DNA of 64,000 nt, taken from PALSA-129 sp963842505. GTDB lineage: Bacteria; Acidobacteriota; Terriglobia; Bryobacterales; Bryobacteraceae. Below are positions 39,394-48,237 of this stretch, one piece after another. Made by a program: the position numbers and the translations under genes. Position 1 is the first letter of the stretch. The number at the start of each line of letters is the position of its first letter. The DNA is taken from NCBI GenBank assembly GCA_963842505.1, contig CAWJGZ010000001.1, positions 620,001 through 684,000 of the forward strand. The letters run 5' to 3'. The notes under the pieces were generated by a model. It saw only the letters and a program-made list of their open reading frames with translations, was not told the origin of the DNA and searched no databases.

Positions 39394-40850
39394 CGTCGCG
39401 GAGGTTTTGGTGCCAGGCGGAAAGGAACTTCGAACACCGCATCCACCTCCACCGGAACGCCGGCATAGCGAGCCGGTTGGAAGAGCCACTTGGAAAGCGC
39501 TTCCTGGGCGCTTTGGTCCAGCCGGTCGTCGAGGTGCGAAAGCAGCGTCACCGAACCCACGTGGCCGTCCTTGCCGATCACGGCCCACAGCCGCACCTTG
39601 CCTTCAACGCGTTCGTCGGCGGCTGACGCGATGTACTTCGGGTCCACCTTGCGCAGCGGTTCCGGGGGCTCGATGTCGGCAGCCGGGCCGCCCGGCGATA
39701 TATCGCGCTCCGCGAACCATACCAGCCAGCTTCCGGAATAGCTGGTGACGTTGGGCATCTGGATGGCCATGGTATACACGGCGCGGCCAAACAGGCGCGG
39801 ATCGGGAGCTTCGGAGACGCGCATCGCCGCGTGGTTCACGGAAGGCGCGGCTGGGGCTGGCGAGGCGTGCGCCGCTCGCGCGGCCGCCGCCAGGCTCTCG
39901 GGCGAAGTCGGAGAAGCCTTTGCCACCAGGACCGGACGATCTTCCTGAGCGCCGCCGCTCACCATCAGCCCGGGAACTTCCAGGCCGGCAGCGCCCGAAC
40001 CGCCCTGCCCGCCCGTGGGATTGAGTTTGGGCCCAGCCGAAAACGCGGCCGAGCGGGAACCCGGAGGTTTGGGCACTTCGGCAAGCTTGGCCGGCTCTAA
40101 TCCGGCGATCGCCAGGGCCGCTTGCGCGCTTCCGGAATCCGCGGCCGCCACCGGCTGCGGCGCCGCCGCCAGGACTGCTGCGGACGGCGGTGGCGTGGAT
40201 GGCCGGGGCGGCGCCACGAAGCCGCGCGGAAGCTTGGACAGCGCCGGGGGTACCGCCGCGGTGGCAGCGGGCGGCTGGATCTCCGGCAGTGCGGGCAATA
40301 CCGCGGGCGCAACGTCGACGCGCGACGCCGGCGGCGCCTTGAACGGAAGCGCGGCCGGACGGTCGGGCGGCGGCAGCGTGGGCAGGCTGGGCGTGGTCCG
40401 CGCGGCGGCGGCCTGCGGCGCATCCGGCAGCACCGGCGCGGATTGCGGCGCTCGGGCCGGCTCATGCGGCGGCGTATACTCGCGCACCGGGCGAGGCGGC
40501 TCGAGTGCGACAACGTTCGGCAGAGGCAGCGGCTTGGGAGTCTGAACCTCCGGCGCCGGCGACCAGATCAACTGCGGCGGGCGCGAATCGTCGCGCGCGC
40601 CCGCCACGATGTTCTGGGTGAATGTCCGGGTGGCTCGTGGCGGCCGCTTGTCGGCGGAGGCCTGTGCCGGATGGATATCCGGCAGACGATCGCTCAACTT
40701 GTACCAGATGAGGCGATCCTCGTATGGCCGGATGGCCATGTCGTAAAGTGAACGCGGCGGCGGCGGAGGGATCGCCGGACCGAGCGCCACCCATGCCATC
40801 AGCGATCCGTGGACGCTCAATGAAACCAGAAAAGAGAAGGGACGGCGCAT
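39390..40850 (-). CDS. TonB-like energy-transducer protein
   Basis: 486 aa. One N-terminal transmembrane helix (about residues 8-26), then a long Pro/Ala-rich span (about 90-340) able to cross the periplasm, then a TonB C-terminal domain (about residues 390-480: 'PLRKVDPKYIASAADERVEGKVRLWAVIGKDGHV', 'ALSKWLFQPARYAGVPVEVDAVFEVPFRL'). The TonB box-binding C terminus is complete. No ExbB/ExbD pair is in the window. Such proteins in acidobacteria are numerous and often not tied to iron uptake. It starts 3 nt after the Lon-domain gene. Confidence 0.87.
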   Translation of the reverse strand: MRRPFSFLVSLSVHGSLMAWVALGPAIPPPPPRSLYDMAIRPYEDRLIWYKLSDRLPDIHPAQASADKRPPRATRTFTQNIVAGARDDSRPPQLIWSPAPEVQTPKPLPLPNVVALEPPRPVREYTPPHEPARAPQSAPVLPDAPQAAAARTTPSLPTLPPPDRPAALPFKAPPASRVDVAPAVLPALPEIQPPAATAAVPPALSKLPRGFVAPPRPSTPPPSAAVLAAAPQPVAAADSGSAQAALAIAGLEPAKLAEVPKPPGSRSAAFSAGPKLNPTGGQGGSGAAGLEVPGLMVSGGAQEDRPVLVAKASPTSPESLAAAARAAHASPAPAAPSVNHAAMRVSEAPDPRLFGRAVYTMAIQMPNVTSYSGSWLVWFAERDISPGGPAADIEPPEPLRKVDPKYIASAADERVEGKVRLWAVIGKDGHVGSVTLLSHLDDRLDQSAQEALSKWLFQPARYAGVPVEVDAVFEVPFRLAPKPPRR

Positions 40851-40853
40851 CCC

Positions 40854-41483
40854 TCACAACCCCGCGGGCTTGCCGCCGAACCCGTTGGTTGGCGCGAGCG
40901 CTTTCATGCGCTCGATAGTCCGCTGGCGCGGGATGTATTCCGCCAGGTAGTGGCTCAACTGCTTCAGCCGCATGTCTTCGGAGCGGACGCGCAGCAGGCT
41001 GCTCAGAAAATCGAGATCGGGCAGGCTCTGCGCCAGTTGGAAACTGAGCTGCGGGTCGCCCAGCTCGGGCTCGTTCAGTGAGTGCGAAGCCGGTAGCGCC
41101 GCCAGGTCCTTGTAATGCAGCAGCGCCTGGGCGCGCAGCTCATGCGACGCGGGGCCGGCGTCATCGTCGTCGAAGAAGCTGACTTCGGCCTGGAGGTAAT
41201 CCTTCTCCTCGTTGATCGCAACGATCTCGAAGCGTCGCTGGCCACGCGTCAAAATGTCCATGCGGCCATCGGGATACATCTGGAGCAGCTTCTCCACCTT
41301 GACGGTACACCCGGCGCTTAAGATGCCGTTTTCGCGGACCAGCACGATCCCAAACTCGGATTCGTCGCGGATCGCGTTGCCCACCATTTCCTTATAACGC
41401 TCTTCGAAAATGTGCAACCGCAGAGGCGTGCGCGGGAAGACCACCACGCGCAGAGGGAACAGCGGGATCATCCCCGGCGGCAT
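40854..41483 (-). CDS. Lon N-terminal-domain (LON substrate-binding) protein
   Basis: 209 aa from the ATG at 41483. The sequence 'MIPLFPLRVVVFPRTPLRLHIFEERYKEMV', 'FGIVLVRENGILSAGCTVKVEKLLQMYPDGRMDILTRGQRRFEI' regions are the LON domain alone, without the ATPase or protease parts. Such stand-alone proteins are common in bacteria, and their role is not settled. A CATAAT box lies 6 nt before this ATG and supports the start over one 12 codons upstream. First gene of the TonB/HAD set. Confidence 0.88.
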   Translation of the reverse strand: MPPGMIPLFPLRVVVFPRTPLRLHIFEERYKEMVGNAIRDESEFGIVLVRENGILSAGCTVKVEKLLQMYPDGRMDILTRGQRRFEIVAINEEKDYLQAEVSFFDDDDAGPASHELRAQALLHYKDLAALPASHSLNEPELGDPQLSFQLAQSLPDLDFLSSLLRVRSEDMRLKQLSHYLAEYIPRQRTIERMKALAPTNGFGGKPAGL

Positions 41484-41489
41484 GCTAAT

Positions 41490-41495
41490 ATTATG
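41490..41495 (-). promoter_or_regulatory. -10-like box of the Lon-domain gene
   Basis: CATAAT on the minus strand, 6 nt before the ATG at 41483; TTGCTG lies 18 nt further upstream as a possible -35. Confidence 0.45.
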
Positions 41496-41538
41496 ACGGT
41501 TCAACGCCTGAAGCAGCAATGCTCCAATCGGTCACATC

Positions 41539-42312
41539 ATGAAGATTGAAGGCAAAATCGCGATCGTCACCGGAGCGTCGGAAGGCATCGGCGCGGCGTG
41601 CGCCGCGGAGTTGGCGCGCGCGGGGGCCAGGCTTTCGCTGACCGCGCGGTCCCAGGCGGGCCTGGAACGCGCGGCGCCGCCCGGCGCCCTGATCACCCCG
41701 GGCGATCTCACCATTGCCGAAACGCGTCGGCGCGTGGTGGAGCGCACCATGGAGCGCTTCGGCGCCATCGACATCCTGGTCAACAACGCGGGCGTGGGAA
41801 GCTACGTGCCTTCCTGGTGCGCCGCCATGGAGGACGCGCGCCGCCTGATGGAACTGAATTTTTTCGCGCCGCTCGAAATGGAGCAATTGGTGGTCCCCCA
41901 CATGCGCGCGCGCGGCGGCGGCACGGTGATCAACATAGGCTCCATCGGCGGCAAGATCACACTGCCGTGGGCCACGCTGTATAGCGCGTCAAAATATGCC
42001 CTGGGCTCGCTGACCGAAGGCCTGCGCATGGAATTGCAGCGCGAAGGAATCAGGACCATGCTGGTTTGCCCCGCGTTTGTAAAAACCGGATTCCAGCAGC
42101 ACGTGCTGGGCGGCGCGGCGCCGGCCGGGGTGATTCGCGGCCGCCGCTTTGCCATCACCGTGGAGGATTGCGCGGTGGCCATCCGGCGCGGTCTGGAGCG
42201 CGATGCCCGCACGGTTCTGGCGCCGCGAGCCGCCTGGCTCCTGGTGGCCCTGGCGCGGCTATTCCCGGCGGCCGTGGAAGCGCGCATGGCGGAAATGAAC
42301 GGCGCCGCATGA
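41539..42312 (+). CDS. Short-chain dehydrogenase/reductase
   Basis: 257 aa, classical SDR. Cofactor motif 'VTGASEGIGAACA' (residues about 9-21), 'NNAGVG', catalytic Ser in 'NIGSIGG', and Tyr-x-x-x-Lys in 'LYSASKYAL'. Substrate unknown; a C-terminal hydrophobic stretch ('AAWLLVALARLFPAAVEA') resembles membrane-associated SDRs acting on lipids. It begins a run of four genes joined by ATGA overlaps (SDR-aroK-glycerate kinase-TPR). Confidence 0.92.
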   Translation: MKIEGKIAIVTGASEGIGAACAAELARAGARLSLTARSQAGLERAAPPGALITPGDLTIAETRRRVVERTMERFGAIDILVNNAGVGSYVPSWCAAMEDARRLMELNFFAPLEMEQLVVPHMRARGGGTVINIGSIGGKITLPWATLYSASKYALGSLTEGLRMELQREGIRTMLVCPAFVKTGFQQHVLGGAAPAGVIRGRRFAITVEDCAVAIRRGLERDARTVLAPRAAWLLVALARLFPAAVEARMAEMNGAA

Positions 42313-42839
42313 ATCCCAGGCTCAAACGAACTCCGGGAATCTACGTGGTGGGCTTCATGGCCTCCGGTAAATCGACCATCGGCCGGCTCTTGGCGCACCG
42401 GCTGGGATGGAGTTTTTTCGATCTCGACCATGAAATCGAGCAAGCTGAGAATACCACCATCGCAGAGATCTTCGACACGCGCGGCGAGGCGGAATTCCGC
42501 CGCATCGAATCGCAGATCCTGCGACAGCACGTGCAATGGATCGAGCGCGGCCGGGCGACCGTGCTGGCTCTGGGCGGCGGCGCGTTTGCGGAGCCGTGCA
42601 ACCGCGACCTGGTGCTCGCGAACGGCATCGCGGTGTGGCTGGATTGCCCGTTTGCGGTAGTAGAGCGGCGCGTTGCCCAGGCATTCCACCGGCCGCTGGC
42701 CCGCGACCCCAAAACATTCGCCGCGTTGTACCAGGCGCGCCGCGAAGCCTACGCGCGAGCGGACGCGCGCGTTGTGATCGAAAGCGATGACCCGGCCACG
42801 GCTGTGGAGGCCATCCTCGCTCACGCCATCCTCAAATGA
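42309..42839 (+). CDS. aroK: Shikimate kinase
   Basis: 176 aa from the ATG at 42309 (overlaps the SDR stop by 4 nt). P-loop 'GFMASGKSTIGRLL', Asp in 'FFDLDHEIE', 'TRGEAEFRRIES' and 'ALGGGAF' are the shikimate kinase signatures. It makes shikimate-3-phosphate in aromatic amino acid synthesis. No other aro genes are in the window, and its link to the SDR and glycerate kinase around it is probably positional. Confidence 0.93.
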   Translation: MNPRLKRTPGIYVVGFMASGKSTIGRLLAHRLGWSFFDLDHEIEQAENTTIAEIFDTRGEAEFRRIESQILRQHVQWIERGRATVLALGGGAFAEPCNRDLVLANGIAVWLDCPFAVVERRVAQAFHRPLARDPKTFAALYQARREAYARADARVVIESDDPATAVEAILAHAILK

Positions 42840-44140
42840 GCGCCGCTCTTCTGCGCCGCCACGCACTCTCTATTTTCCGTGCTGCCCTGGCGGCCGCCGA
42901 TCCGGGGGAGGCGGTTACGCGTCACCTGACACGCCTCGACCTGGCGCGCTTCCGCGACGTCTACGTGCTGGGCGCGGGCAAAGCGGGTGTCTCCATGGCG
43001 CAGGCCGCCGAACGGGTGCTGGGACGGCGCATCGCCGCCGGCTTTGTAAATGTGAAGCGCGGCGACCGGGAGTGCGGCTGCGCGGCCCCGCGGCGGATTG
43101 AGCTGAACGAGTGCGGCCACCCGGTCCCGGACGCATCTGGAACGGCCGGGGCGGAGCGCATCGCGGAAATCGCCACGCGGGCCGGCGAACGGGACCTGGT
43201 GGTCTGGCTGGTTTCGGGCGGCGCGTCCGCGCTGCTGCCCTTTCCGGCCGCGCCCGTGACGCTCGAAGAAAAGCAGGCGGTCACGCGGCTGCTGCTGGCG
43301 TGCGGCGCCGACATCCACGAAATCAACTGCGTCCGCAAGCACATCTCGCGGATCAAGGGCGGACAACTGGCGCGGATGGCGGCGCCCGCCGCGGTGGAAG
43401 CGCTGCTGCTCTCGGATGTGATTGGCGACGACCCCGCGGTGATCGGCTCCGGACCCACCGCGCCCGATGCTTCGACCTTTGCCGGCGCTCTTGCCGTGTT
43501 TGACCGGTACGGCATTCGTGGGCGCGTGCCGGCTTCGGTGCGCGAACGGCTGGAGCGCGGCGCGGCGGGCGAGATCCCCGAAACTCCCAAGCCCGGCGCC
43601 GCCTGTTTTCGAAAGGTGCGCAACAGCCTCATCGGGAGCAACCGGCTGGCGCTTCGGGCGGCCGAGCGGCGTGCCCGCGAGTTGGGCTACCGGACGCTGG
43701 TGTTGGCCAGCGGCATCCAGGGCGAGACCCGCGAGATCGCCCGCATGCACGCCGCCATCGCAGGGGAAATCGCCGCCGCCGGGCGTCCCGTGAAGCCGCC
43801 CGCCTGCATCATCACCGGCGGAGAAACCACCGTGACGTTGCGCGGCAGCGGCCTCGGCGGCCGGAACCAGGAGTTTGTGCTGGCCGCCGCCATCGATATC
43901 GCCGGGCTGAAGGATGTCGTCATCTTCAGCGCGGGCACCGATGGCACCGACGGCCCGACCAATGCCGCTGGCGCCATGGCCGACGGCAATACCCTGCGCC
44001 GCAATCCGGATGCGCGCCGCTACTTGGAGAACAACGATTCGTACAGTTACTTCCAGCCGCTCGGCGACCTGGTGATCACCGGCCCTACCCACACCAACGT
44101 GATGGACGTGCGGATGGTTCTGGTAGGATCGGGAAAATGA
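42836..44140 (+). CDS. Glycerate 2-kinase (MOFRL/DUF4147 family)
   Basis: 434 aa, usual length. N-terminal DUF4147 region: 'VYVLGAGKAGVSMAQAAE', 'GHPVPDASGTAGAERI', 'VSGGASALLPFPA', 'HISRIKGGQLA'. C-terminal MOFRL domain: 'CIITGGETTVTLRGSGLGGRNQEF', 'SAGTDGTDGPTNAAGAMAD' and 'TGPTHTNVMDVRMVL'. It phosphorylates glycerate to 2-phosphoglycerate, linking glyoxylate or serine breakdown to glycolysis. It overlaps aroK by 4 nt and the TPR gene by 4 nt. Confidence 0.93.
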   Translation: MSAALLRRHALSIFRAALAAADPGEAVTRHLTRLDLARFRDVYVLGAGKAGVSMAQAAERVLGRRIAAGFVNVKRGDRECGCAAPRRIELNECGHPVPDASGTAGAERIAEIATRAGERDLVVWLVSGGASALLPFPAAPVTLEEKQAVTRLLLACGADIHEINCVRKHISRIKGGQLARMAAPAAVEALLLSDVIGDDPAVIGSGPTAPDASTFAGALAVFDRYGIRGRVPASVRERLERGAAGEIPETPKPGAACFRKVRNSLIGSNRLALRAAERRARELGYRTLVLASGIQGETREIARMHAAIAGEIAAAGRPVKPPACIITGGETTVTLRGSGLGGRNQEFVLAAAIDIAGLKDVVIFSAGTDGTDGPTNAAGAMADGNTLRRNPDARRYLENNDSYSYFQPLGDLVITGPTHTNVMDVRMVLVGSGK

Positions 44141-44481
44141 GTTTCTGGCGCAAAGAGGTGGTGGATTTCGCCCTCGGCCGGGAAACCCGCCGCCACATCG
44201 ACGAGCAGCGCGCCTGGATTGCCCGCGAGCCGGCCAATCCGCAACCCTATTGCAACCTCTCGCAGCTTTACCGCATGGAAGGGAAGCAGGATGAAGCCTT
44301 GGGGCTGCTGCTCGAAGCGGTGCGGCTGGATGCGGGCCACGGCGGCGCGCACCTCGCGCTGGCGGAAATCTACGCGGTGCGCGGCGACTACCCGGCTGCG
44401 TGGCGCCACGCCCGCCTGGCGGAGCGGGCCGGCTCGCCGCGCGGTGTGGAGTTGCTCGCCCGTTACGATGTGCCGGAATAA
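44137..44481 (+). CDS. Small TPR protein
   Basis: 114 aa. Two tetratricopeptide-like repeats: 'PQPYCNLSQLYRMEGKQDEAL' and 'AHLALAEIYAVRGDYPAAWRH', about 34 residues apart. It has no signal peptide or membrane segment. Last gene of the SDR-aroK-glycerate kinase run; its ATG overlaps the previous stop. Likely a protein-protein adaptor; partner unknown. Confidence 0.82.
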   Translation: MSFWRKEVVDFALGRETRRHIDEQRAWIAREPANPQPYCNLSQLYRMEGKQDEALGLLLEAVRLDAGHGGAHLALAEIYAVRGDYPAAWRHARLAERAGSPRGVELLARYDVPE

Positions 44482-44482
44482 G

Positions 44483-44941
44483 TCACTGCATGTGCCGGTC
44501 GCATTCGGCGACAGCGTCAAGCGCCAGTTTCAAGCGGCCGGCGGTCTCGGGGGTCTGTGGTTTCCAGGTCTTCCAGCGGGTCACGTTTTTCTGGAAGAGC
44601 AGGCGCGCGGAGCCGATGTAACCGTTGCCCATCAGCAGCCGGCCGTAGAGTTGATCGAAGTTTGAGATTGCCTCCATGGCGGCCAGGGTGGGACGCGGTG
44701 CGGCCAGCAGGCGGTCGAGCAAAGGCTGTCCCGCGGAGATAACGGCCGCCGCCCGGTCGGACTGTCCCTGTTGCAGGAGCTCTTCCGCTTGGCGGCCCAT
44801 GGCGGCCAGTTCCTGGACGGCCAGGCCGTAGGAGGCTTCGGTGGTGGGATCGGCTTTGGGCCGGTCCGCCGGCGGAGCGGTGGAGCAACCGCAGAGCAGG
44901 GCGGCGGCCAGCGTGACGTAGAGGCGCACTGCATACAGCAT
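44483..44941 (-). CDS. Lipoprotein of unknown function
   Basis: 152 aa from the ATG at 44941. A short hydrophobic leader ends 'ALLCGCSTAPP', a fair lipobox, so it is probably anchored through Cys at position about 18-20. The remainder is helical ('VQELAAMGRQAEELLQQGQSDRAAAVI' region) and Ala/Leu-rich, TPR-like in feel but without a firm repeat. It is convergent with the TPR gene, with one base between the stops. Confidence 0.72.
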   Translation of the reverse strand: MLYAVRLYVTLAAALLCGCSTAPPADRPKADPTTEASYGLAVQELAAMGRQAEELLQQGQSDRAAAVISAGQPLLDRLLAAPRPTLAAMEAISNFDQLYGRLLMGNGYIGSARLLFQKNVTRWKTWKPQTPETAGRLKLALDAVAECDRHMQ

Positions 44942-45073
44942 AGCCGAGAGCAGCCGTCGTTGAAACCGGTAGCGTCGGCCCTCTTTGCCGCCGGTGCCTT
45001 GCTTTTCGGTGCGCATTCACCGCTCGAAATGCTCCAACCGGCGGCACAACCTCTGACCGCCCGTTGCTTCGTC

Positions 45074-45079
45074 GATAAT
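45074..45079 (+). promoter_or_regulatory. -10-like box of the AAA ATPase gene
   Basis: GATAAT with 8 nt before the ATG at 45088. AAAGAGA lies in between and could weakly bind ribosomes, but the spacing fits a leaderless start. Confidence 0.4.
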
Positions 45080-45087
45080 GAAAGAGA

Positions 45088-46605
45088 ATGGCAAAACCGG
45101 AGAACACGCTCGCGCCCCGCTCGGTTGAGAGCCGGGCAGCCGCGACGATTCGTGAGATTTTCGAATCGGGGCGGCCGCTGACCTATATCCGATCGTCCGA
45201 AGAGCAACGCATCGGCCGCCTGCTGCACGAAGTGGCGCTTGGTCTCGGCGCTTCCTCGCCCGTGCCTGTTTGGGAATGGCGCCTCACCGAGGGAATGCGC
45301 AAGGAAGGCGGACCTGTCGACGCTCACACGCAGGCGCCGCGCGCCGCGCTGGATTTCATCGTGGCGCACCAGGGCGAGGCTATCTTTCACCTGAAGGATT
45401 TCCATGAGCCGCTGCGCGAATCTTCCGAGATCCGGCGCCGTCTGCGCGACGTGTATGACGCCTGTCTCGGCCGGCGCAAGTTCGTGGTCATTACCTCGCC
45501 GGTGCGGTTTATTCCGGAGGAGGTGGAGCGCAGCCTGCTCTATCTCGAGCTCCGTCCGCCCGACCTGGTGGAGCTGATGGACTTCCTGCGGGACGAGATG
45601 CGGGAATCGCCGGTGAGCGAAGCCGTGCTGGAACAGGCGGCGCGCGCGCTGGTGGGGCTAACGCTCGACGAATCGCGCTACGCGTTGCGGCGCGCTTTGG
45701 CCAAAAACCCGCGCCTGGGAACGGAATCGCTGCCGGCCCTGCTTGAAGAAAAGCGCCTGCTGGTCAACCGCAGCGGCGTGATCGAGTATATCGCCGACGG
45801 CGCGAGCCTGGCGGATGTCGGCGGGCTCCCGGGCTTGAAGGCGTGGCTGCTGGAGCGCCGCAAGCTGTTTCAGTTGCGCGACACCCTGAGCAACGAGATC
45901 GTGCCCAAGGGGCTTCTCATGATGGGCATCCCGGGCTGCGGCAAGAGCCTCTCGGTCAAGGCCATCGCCACTTGTTTCCAGCTTCCGCTCTATCGCGTGG
46001 ACATGGTGGAGATTTTTTCCGGCAGGCACGGCAAGCCCGAAGGCGCCTTCGTCGAGGCTTGCCGGATGATGGAAGATATGGCGCCGGCGGTGCTCTGGTT
46101 CGACGAAATCGAGATGGGGATCACATCGACTGAATCGAGCGGCGAGCAAGGCCGCATCTTCGCCTTCTTCCTCACCTGGATGCAGGAAAAGACTCGCGGC
46201 CTGTTCGTGGCGGCTACCGCCAACCGCATCGACCTGCTGCCCGCCGAGATGATTCGCAAGGGCCGTTTCGACGAAGTCTTCTTCGTGGATTTGCCGCTGG
46301 ATGAAGAGCGCCTCGAGATTTTCAAGATCCACCTGACCCGCCGCGGCGTGGCCCCCGCCCGGTTCAACCTGGCGCAATTGACCCCCTTCACTGTCGGCTG
46401 GACAGGGGCGGAAATCGAGCAATGCGTGGTCTCCGCGCTGACGCAGGCGCGCCTGGCGGACCGGGAGATCAGCGAGCAGGATTTGATCGACGTCGCGGTG
46501 CGGATTGTGCCGCTCTCGCGCACCATGAAGGAGCAGATCAACCACATCCGCGCCTGGGCCTTCGAGCGCGCCGTGCGGGCGACGCCGCAGGCGTTCGACA
46601 GCTAA
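45088..46605 (+). CDS. Ycf46-like AAA ATPase
   Basis: 505 aa. The C-terminal AAA module has Walker A 'MGIPGCGKSLSVKA', Walker B 'APAVLWFDEIEMG', 'FLTWMQEKTRGLFVAATANRID', and the arginine-finger region 'MIRKGRFDEVFFVDLP'. The N-terminal 220 residues ('YIRSSEEQRI', 'IFHLKDFHEPL', 'FVVITSPVRFIPEEVERSL') match the cyanobacterial/plastid Ycf46 family, reported to influence inorganic-carbon use there. Function outside phototrophs is unknown. It is a single-gene unit with its own -10 box. Confidence 0.88.
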   Translation: MAKPENTLAPRSVESRAAATIREIFESGRPLTYIRSSEEQRIGRLLHEVALGLGASSPVPVWEWRLTEGMRKEGGPVDAHTQAPRAALDFIVAHQGEAIFHLKDFHEPLRESSEIRRRLRDVYDACLGRRKFVVITSPVRFIPEEVERSLLYLELRPPDLVELMDFLRDEMRESPVSEAVLEQAARALVGLTLDESRYALRRALAKNPRLGTESLPALLEEKRLLVNRSGVIEYIADGASLADVGGLPGLKAWLLERRKLFQLRDTLSNEIVPKGLLMMGIPGCGKSLSVKAIATCFQLPLYRVDMVEIFSGRHGKPEGAFVEACRMMEDMAPAVLWFDEIEMGITSTESSGEQGRIFAFFLTWMQEKTRGLFVAATANRIDLLPAEMIRKGRFDEVFFVDLPLDEERLEIFKIHLTRRGVAPARFNLAQLTPFTVGWTGAEIEQCVVSALTQARLADREISEQDLIDVAVRIVPLSRTMKEQINHIRAWAFERAVRATPQAFDS

Positions 46606-46609
46606 GTCG

Positions 46610-46730
46610 GACAGACGCTTCCGCCTGTCAACCTGACGATCCCCGCGATTCTTTCACTGTCTCCAGCATTTTGGTCCAGGCTCCGGATCGCCGCCCATCG
46701 GGCCGGAAAGAGTGCGGGCGCTTCCGCCCG
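46610..46730. terminator. Two CTTC-loop hairpins after the AAA gene
   Basis: GACAGACGCTTCCGCCTGTC (46610-46629) and CGGGCGCTTCCGCCCG (46715-46730) are stems with the same CTTC loop. The first is 5 nt after the stop. They may end the AAA transcript. The rest of 46606-46762 shows nothing else. Confidence 0.5.
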
Positions 46731-46788
46731 GTGAACCTTGGACCCTGTCAAGCCATTTAACGATGTAACCCAAACCGGTCTCGGTTCA

Positions 46789-46808
46789 GCCAAATGAAAA
46801 TGTAACCC
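46789..46808 (+). repeat. Left inner terminal repeat of the IS
   Basis: GCCAAATGAAAATGTAACCC, a perfect reverse complement of 48193-48212. Confidence 0.88.
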
Positions 46809-46934
46809 AAGGGCGCGATGAGCACCCGAACAACGTGTATATCCCGGTCCCGACCAAAGGGAGGGCTACGATGCCCCCGTGCCTTTCTTTCAGGGGAAGG
46901 TTTTCGGGGCGCAGCCCCGTTGGCACCTCGCGGT

Positions 46935-48161
46935 TCACGCGGTGGCCGCCACTGGGTTGCGGCGCTTGCTGATGCGGATCGCCAGACCCCGGTATGACGG
47001 CTTGCCATATCCTTCCAACTTGCCGGCGCTGGCCTCTTCCAGTTGCTCGCGCAATGCGGTGATCCGTCGGTACAAAGCTGCCGGATTCAGGCTCTCATAG
47101 ATCCTCCGCAACTCCCGCTTCATCTTGCCGGCGAGTTGGCTCGATTCCATCAATCGTTGGTAGGGCGTCGCCGGCTTGTCGTACTTCCGCTTGATCCGCC
47201 CCTCCACACGTTCCTTGCTCTTCAGCCGGATCGTGGGCAGACAGAAGTTCTTGTACAATCGCAGCTCCGCGTAGATCTCATTCAACAGCCGCAATTCCCG
47301 GGTCGTGTCGAAGCGCCGGTACCCCACCACCTTGCGCACGTGCGTCCAGTTCTTCTGCTCTACCCAGGCGTTGTCGTTCTTCTTGTACGGCCGGGACCGC
47401 GACAGCCGGATCTTCTCCTGCTGCGTCCAGTCCCACAGCAGATCATTCACCAGGGCCGAATCGTTGTCCGGATGTAGTTCCCGAATTGGAAACGGCACCC
47501 GATCCCGGATTTGGCTCAGCCCCTGCTTGGCCGCCTGCTGCGACCGGACGGCGATCGCCTGGCCTTCCCACCAGTTGGTGGCGATGTCCACGGCCGAGAT
47601 CGTATGAATGTAGTCCCCGCCCGTCGAGCGTCCGCAGTGCGCCACGAAGTCCACCTGCACATTGCCAATCTCGCTGGTGTCCCACTCCGCTGCCACCTTC
47701 ACCGGCACCTTCTGATAGATCAGCCGCTGTACGTTGGGGTTGCGGTTGCGCCGCAAATGCCGGATGCGCTTCTCCCGCCCCAGCACGCGGTCAATCGTCC
47801 TGGCCGAGATCTCCTGCAACTGCCCGGCCACCGCGTTGCTGCAACGCAGTTCCCCGAGTTTCCGCAACCGGTCCAGTTCGCTTCTCAGCACCGCCGTCAT
47901 CCGCTCTCCGCACGGCTGTTCGAAGATGTCCCACACCTCCACCAGTGCCGTCACCACCGCCGCCCCATACTCTGCTCGCCGCTGGCGCCGCTTCCGCGGC
48001 CCTGGCTGACGCGGGTGGTTCAACACCCGGATCAAGTACTTCCGGTTTAGCCCGGTACGTTTCTCAGCTTCATCGAGCAACCGGCTCCGGCCCTTCTCGT
48101 CGGCTCGGTGGTACTCCTTGCCGAGCTCCTCCAAATACTGTCTGCGCGCGTTCATGTCCAC
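46935..48161 (-). CDS. Transposase with integrase (rve) catalytic core
   Basis: 408 aa. N-terminal helix-turn-helix ('LLDEAEKRTGLNRKYLIRVL'), then a retroviral-integrase-type DDE core: Asp in 'NVQVDFVAHCGRS', Asp in 'ELHPDNDSAL', and Glu in 'KKNDNAWVEQKNW'. The C-terminal part is basic. It lies inside perfect terminal repeats and appears full-length, so the element may be active. No IstB-like helper gene is present. GC content and codon use do not differ sharply from the surroundings. Confidence 0.92.
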   Translation of the reverse strand: MDMNARRQYLEELGKEYHRADEKGRSRLLDEAEKRTGLNRKYLIRVLNHPRQPGPRKRRQRRAEYGAAVVTALVEVWDIFEQPCGERMTAVLRSELDRLRKLGELRCSNAVAGQLQEISARTIDRVLGREKRIRHLRRNRNPNVQRLIYQKVPVKVAAEWDTSEIGNVQVDFVAHCGRSTGGDYIHTISAVDIATNWWEGQAIAVRSQQAAKQGLSQIRDRVPFPIRELHPDNDSALVNDLLWDWTQQEKIRLSRSRPYKKNDNAWVEQKNWTHVRKVVGYRRFDTTRELRLLNEIYAELRLYKNFCLPTIRLKSKERVEGRIKRKYDKPATPYQRLMESSQLAGKMKRELRRIYESLNPAALYRRITALREQLEEASAGKLEGYGKPSYRGLAIRISKRRNPVAATA

Positions 48162-48192
48162 CTTTCATGGGTGCCATGTTTCGCACCCTTTC

Positions 48193-48212
48193 GGGTTACA
48201 TTTTCATTTGGC
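48193..48212 (-). repeat. Right inner terminal repeat of the IS
   Basis: GGGTTACATTTTCATTTGGC, a perfect reverse complement of 46789-46808; the outer box GGTGACAT follows at 48230-48237. Confidence 0.88.
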
Positions 48213-48237
48213 GCATCCGAGTCCTTCCTGGTGACAT

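Larger units (their letters stand above)
46763..48237 (-). mobile_element. Insertion sequence with rve-type transposase
   Basis: About 1475 bp. Each end carries two boxes: outer ATGTAACC at 46763-46770 versus ATGTCACC (reverse of 48230-48237), and an inner 20-bp perfect inverted repeat (46789-46808 and 48193-48212). The spacing between boxes is 26 bp on one side and 25 on the other. One transposase gene fills the interior. No target-site duplication was found. Double-box ends with a TGT start are typical of IS21/IS481-related elements. Confidence 0.85.

Noticed and set aside
46763..48237. Target-site duplication for the IS
   Set aside because: Flanks outside both outer boxes were compared (TTAACG on the left, TTTAGG on the right) and do not form a convincing direct repeat.
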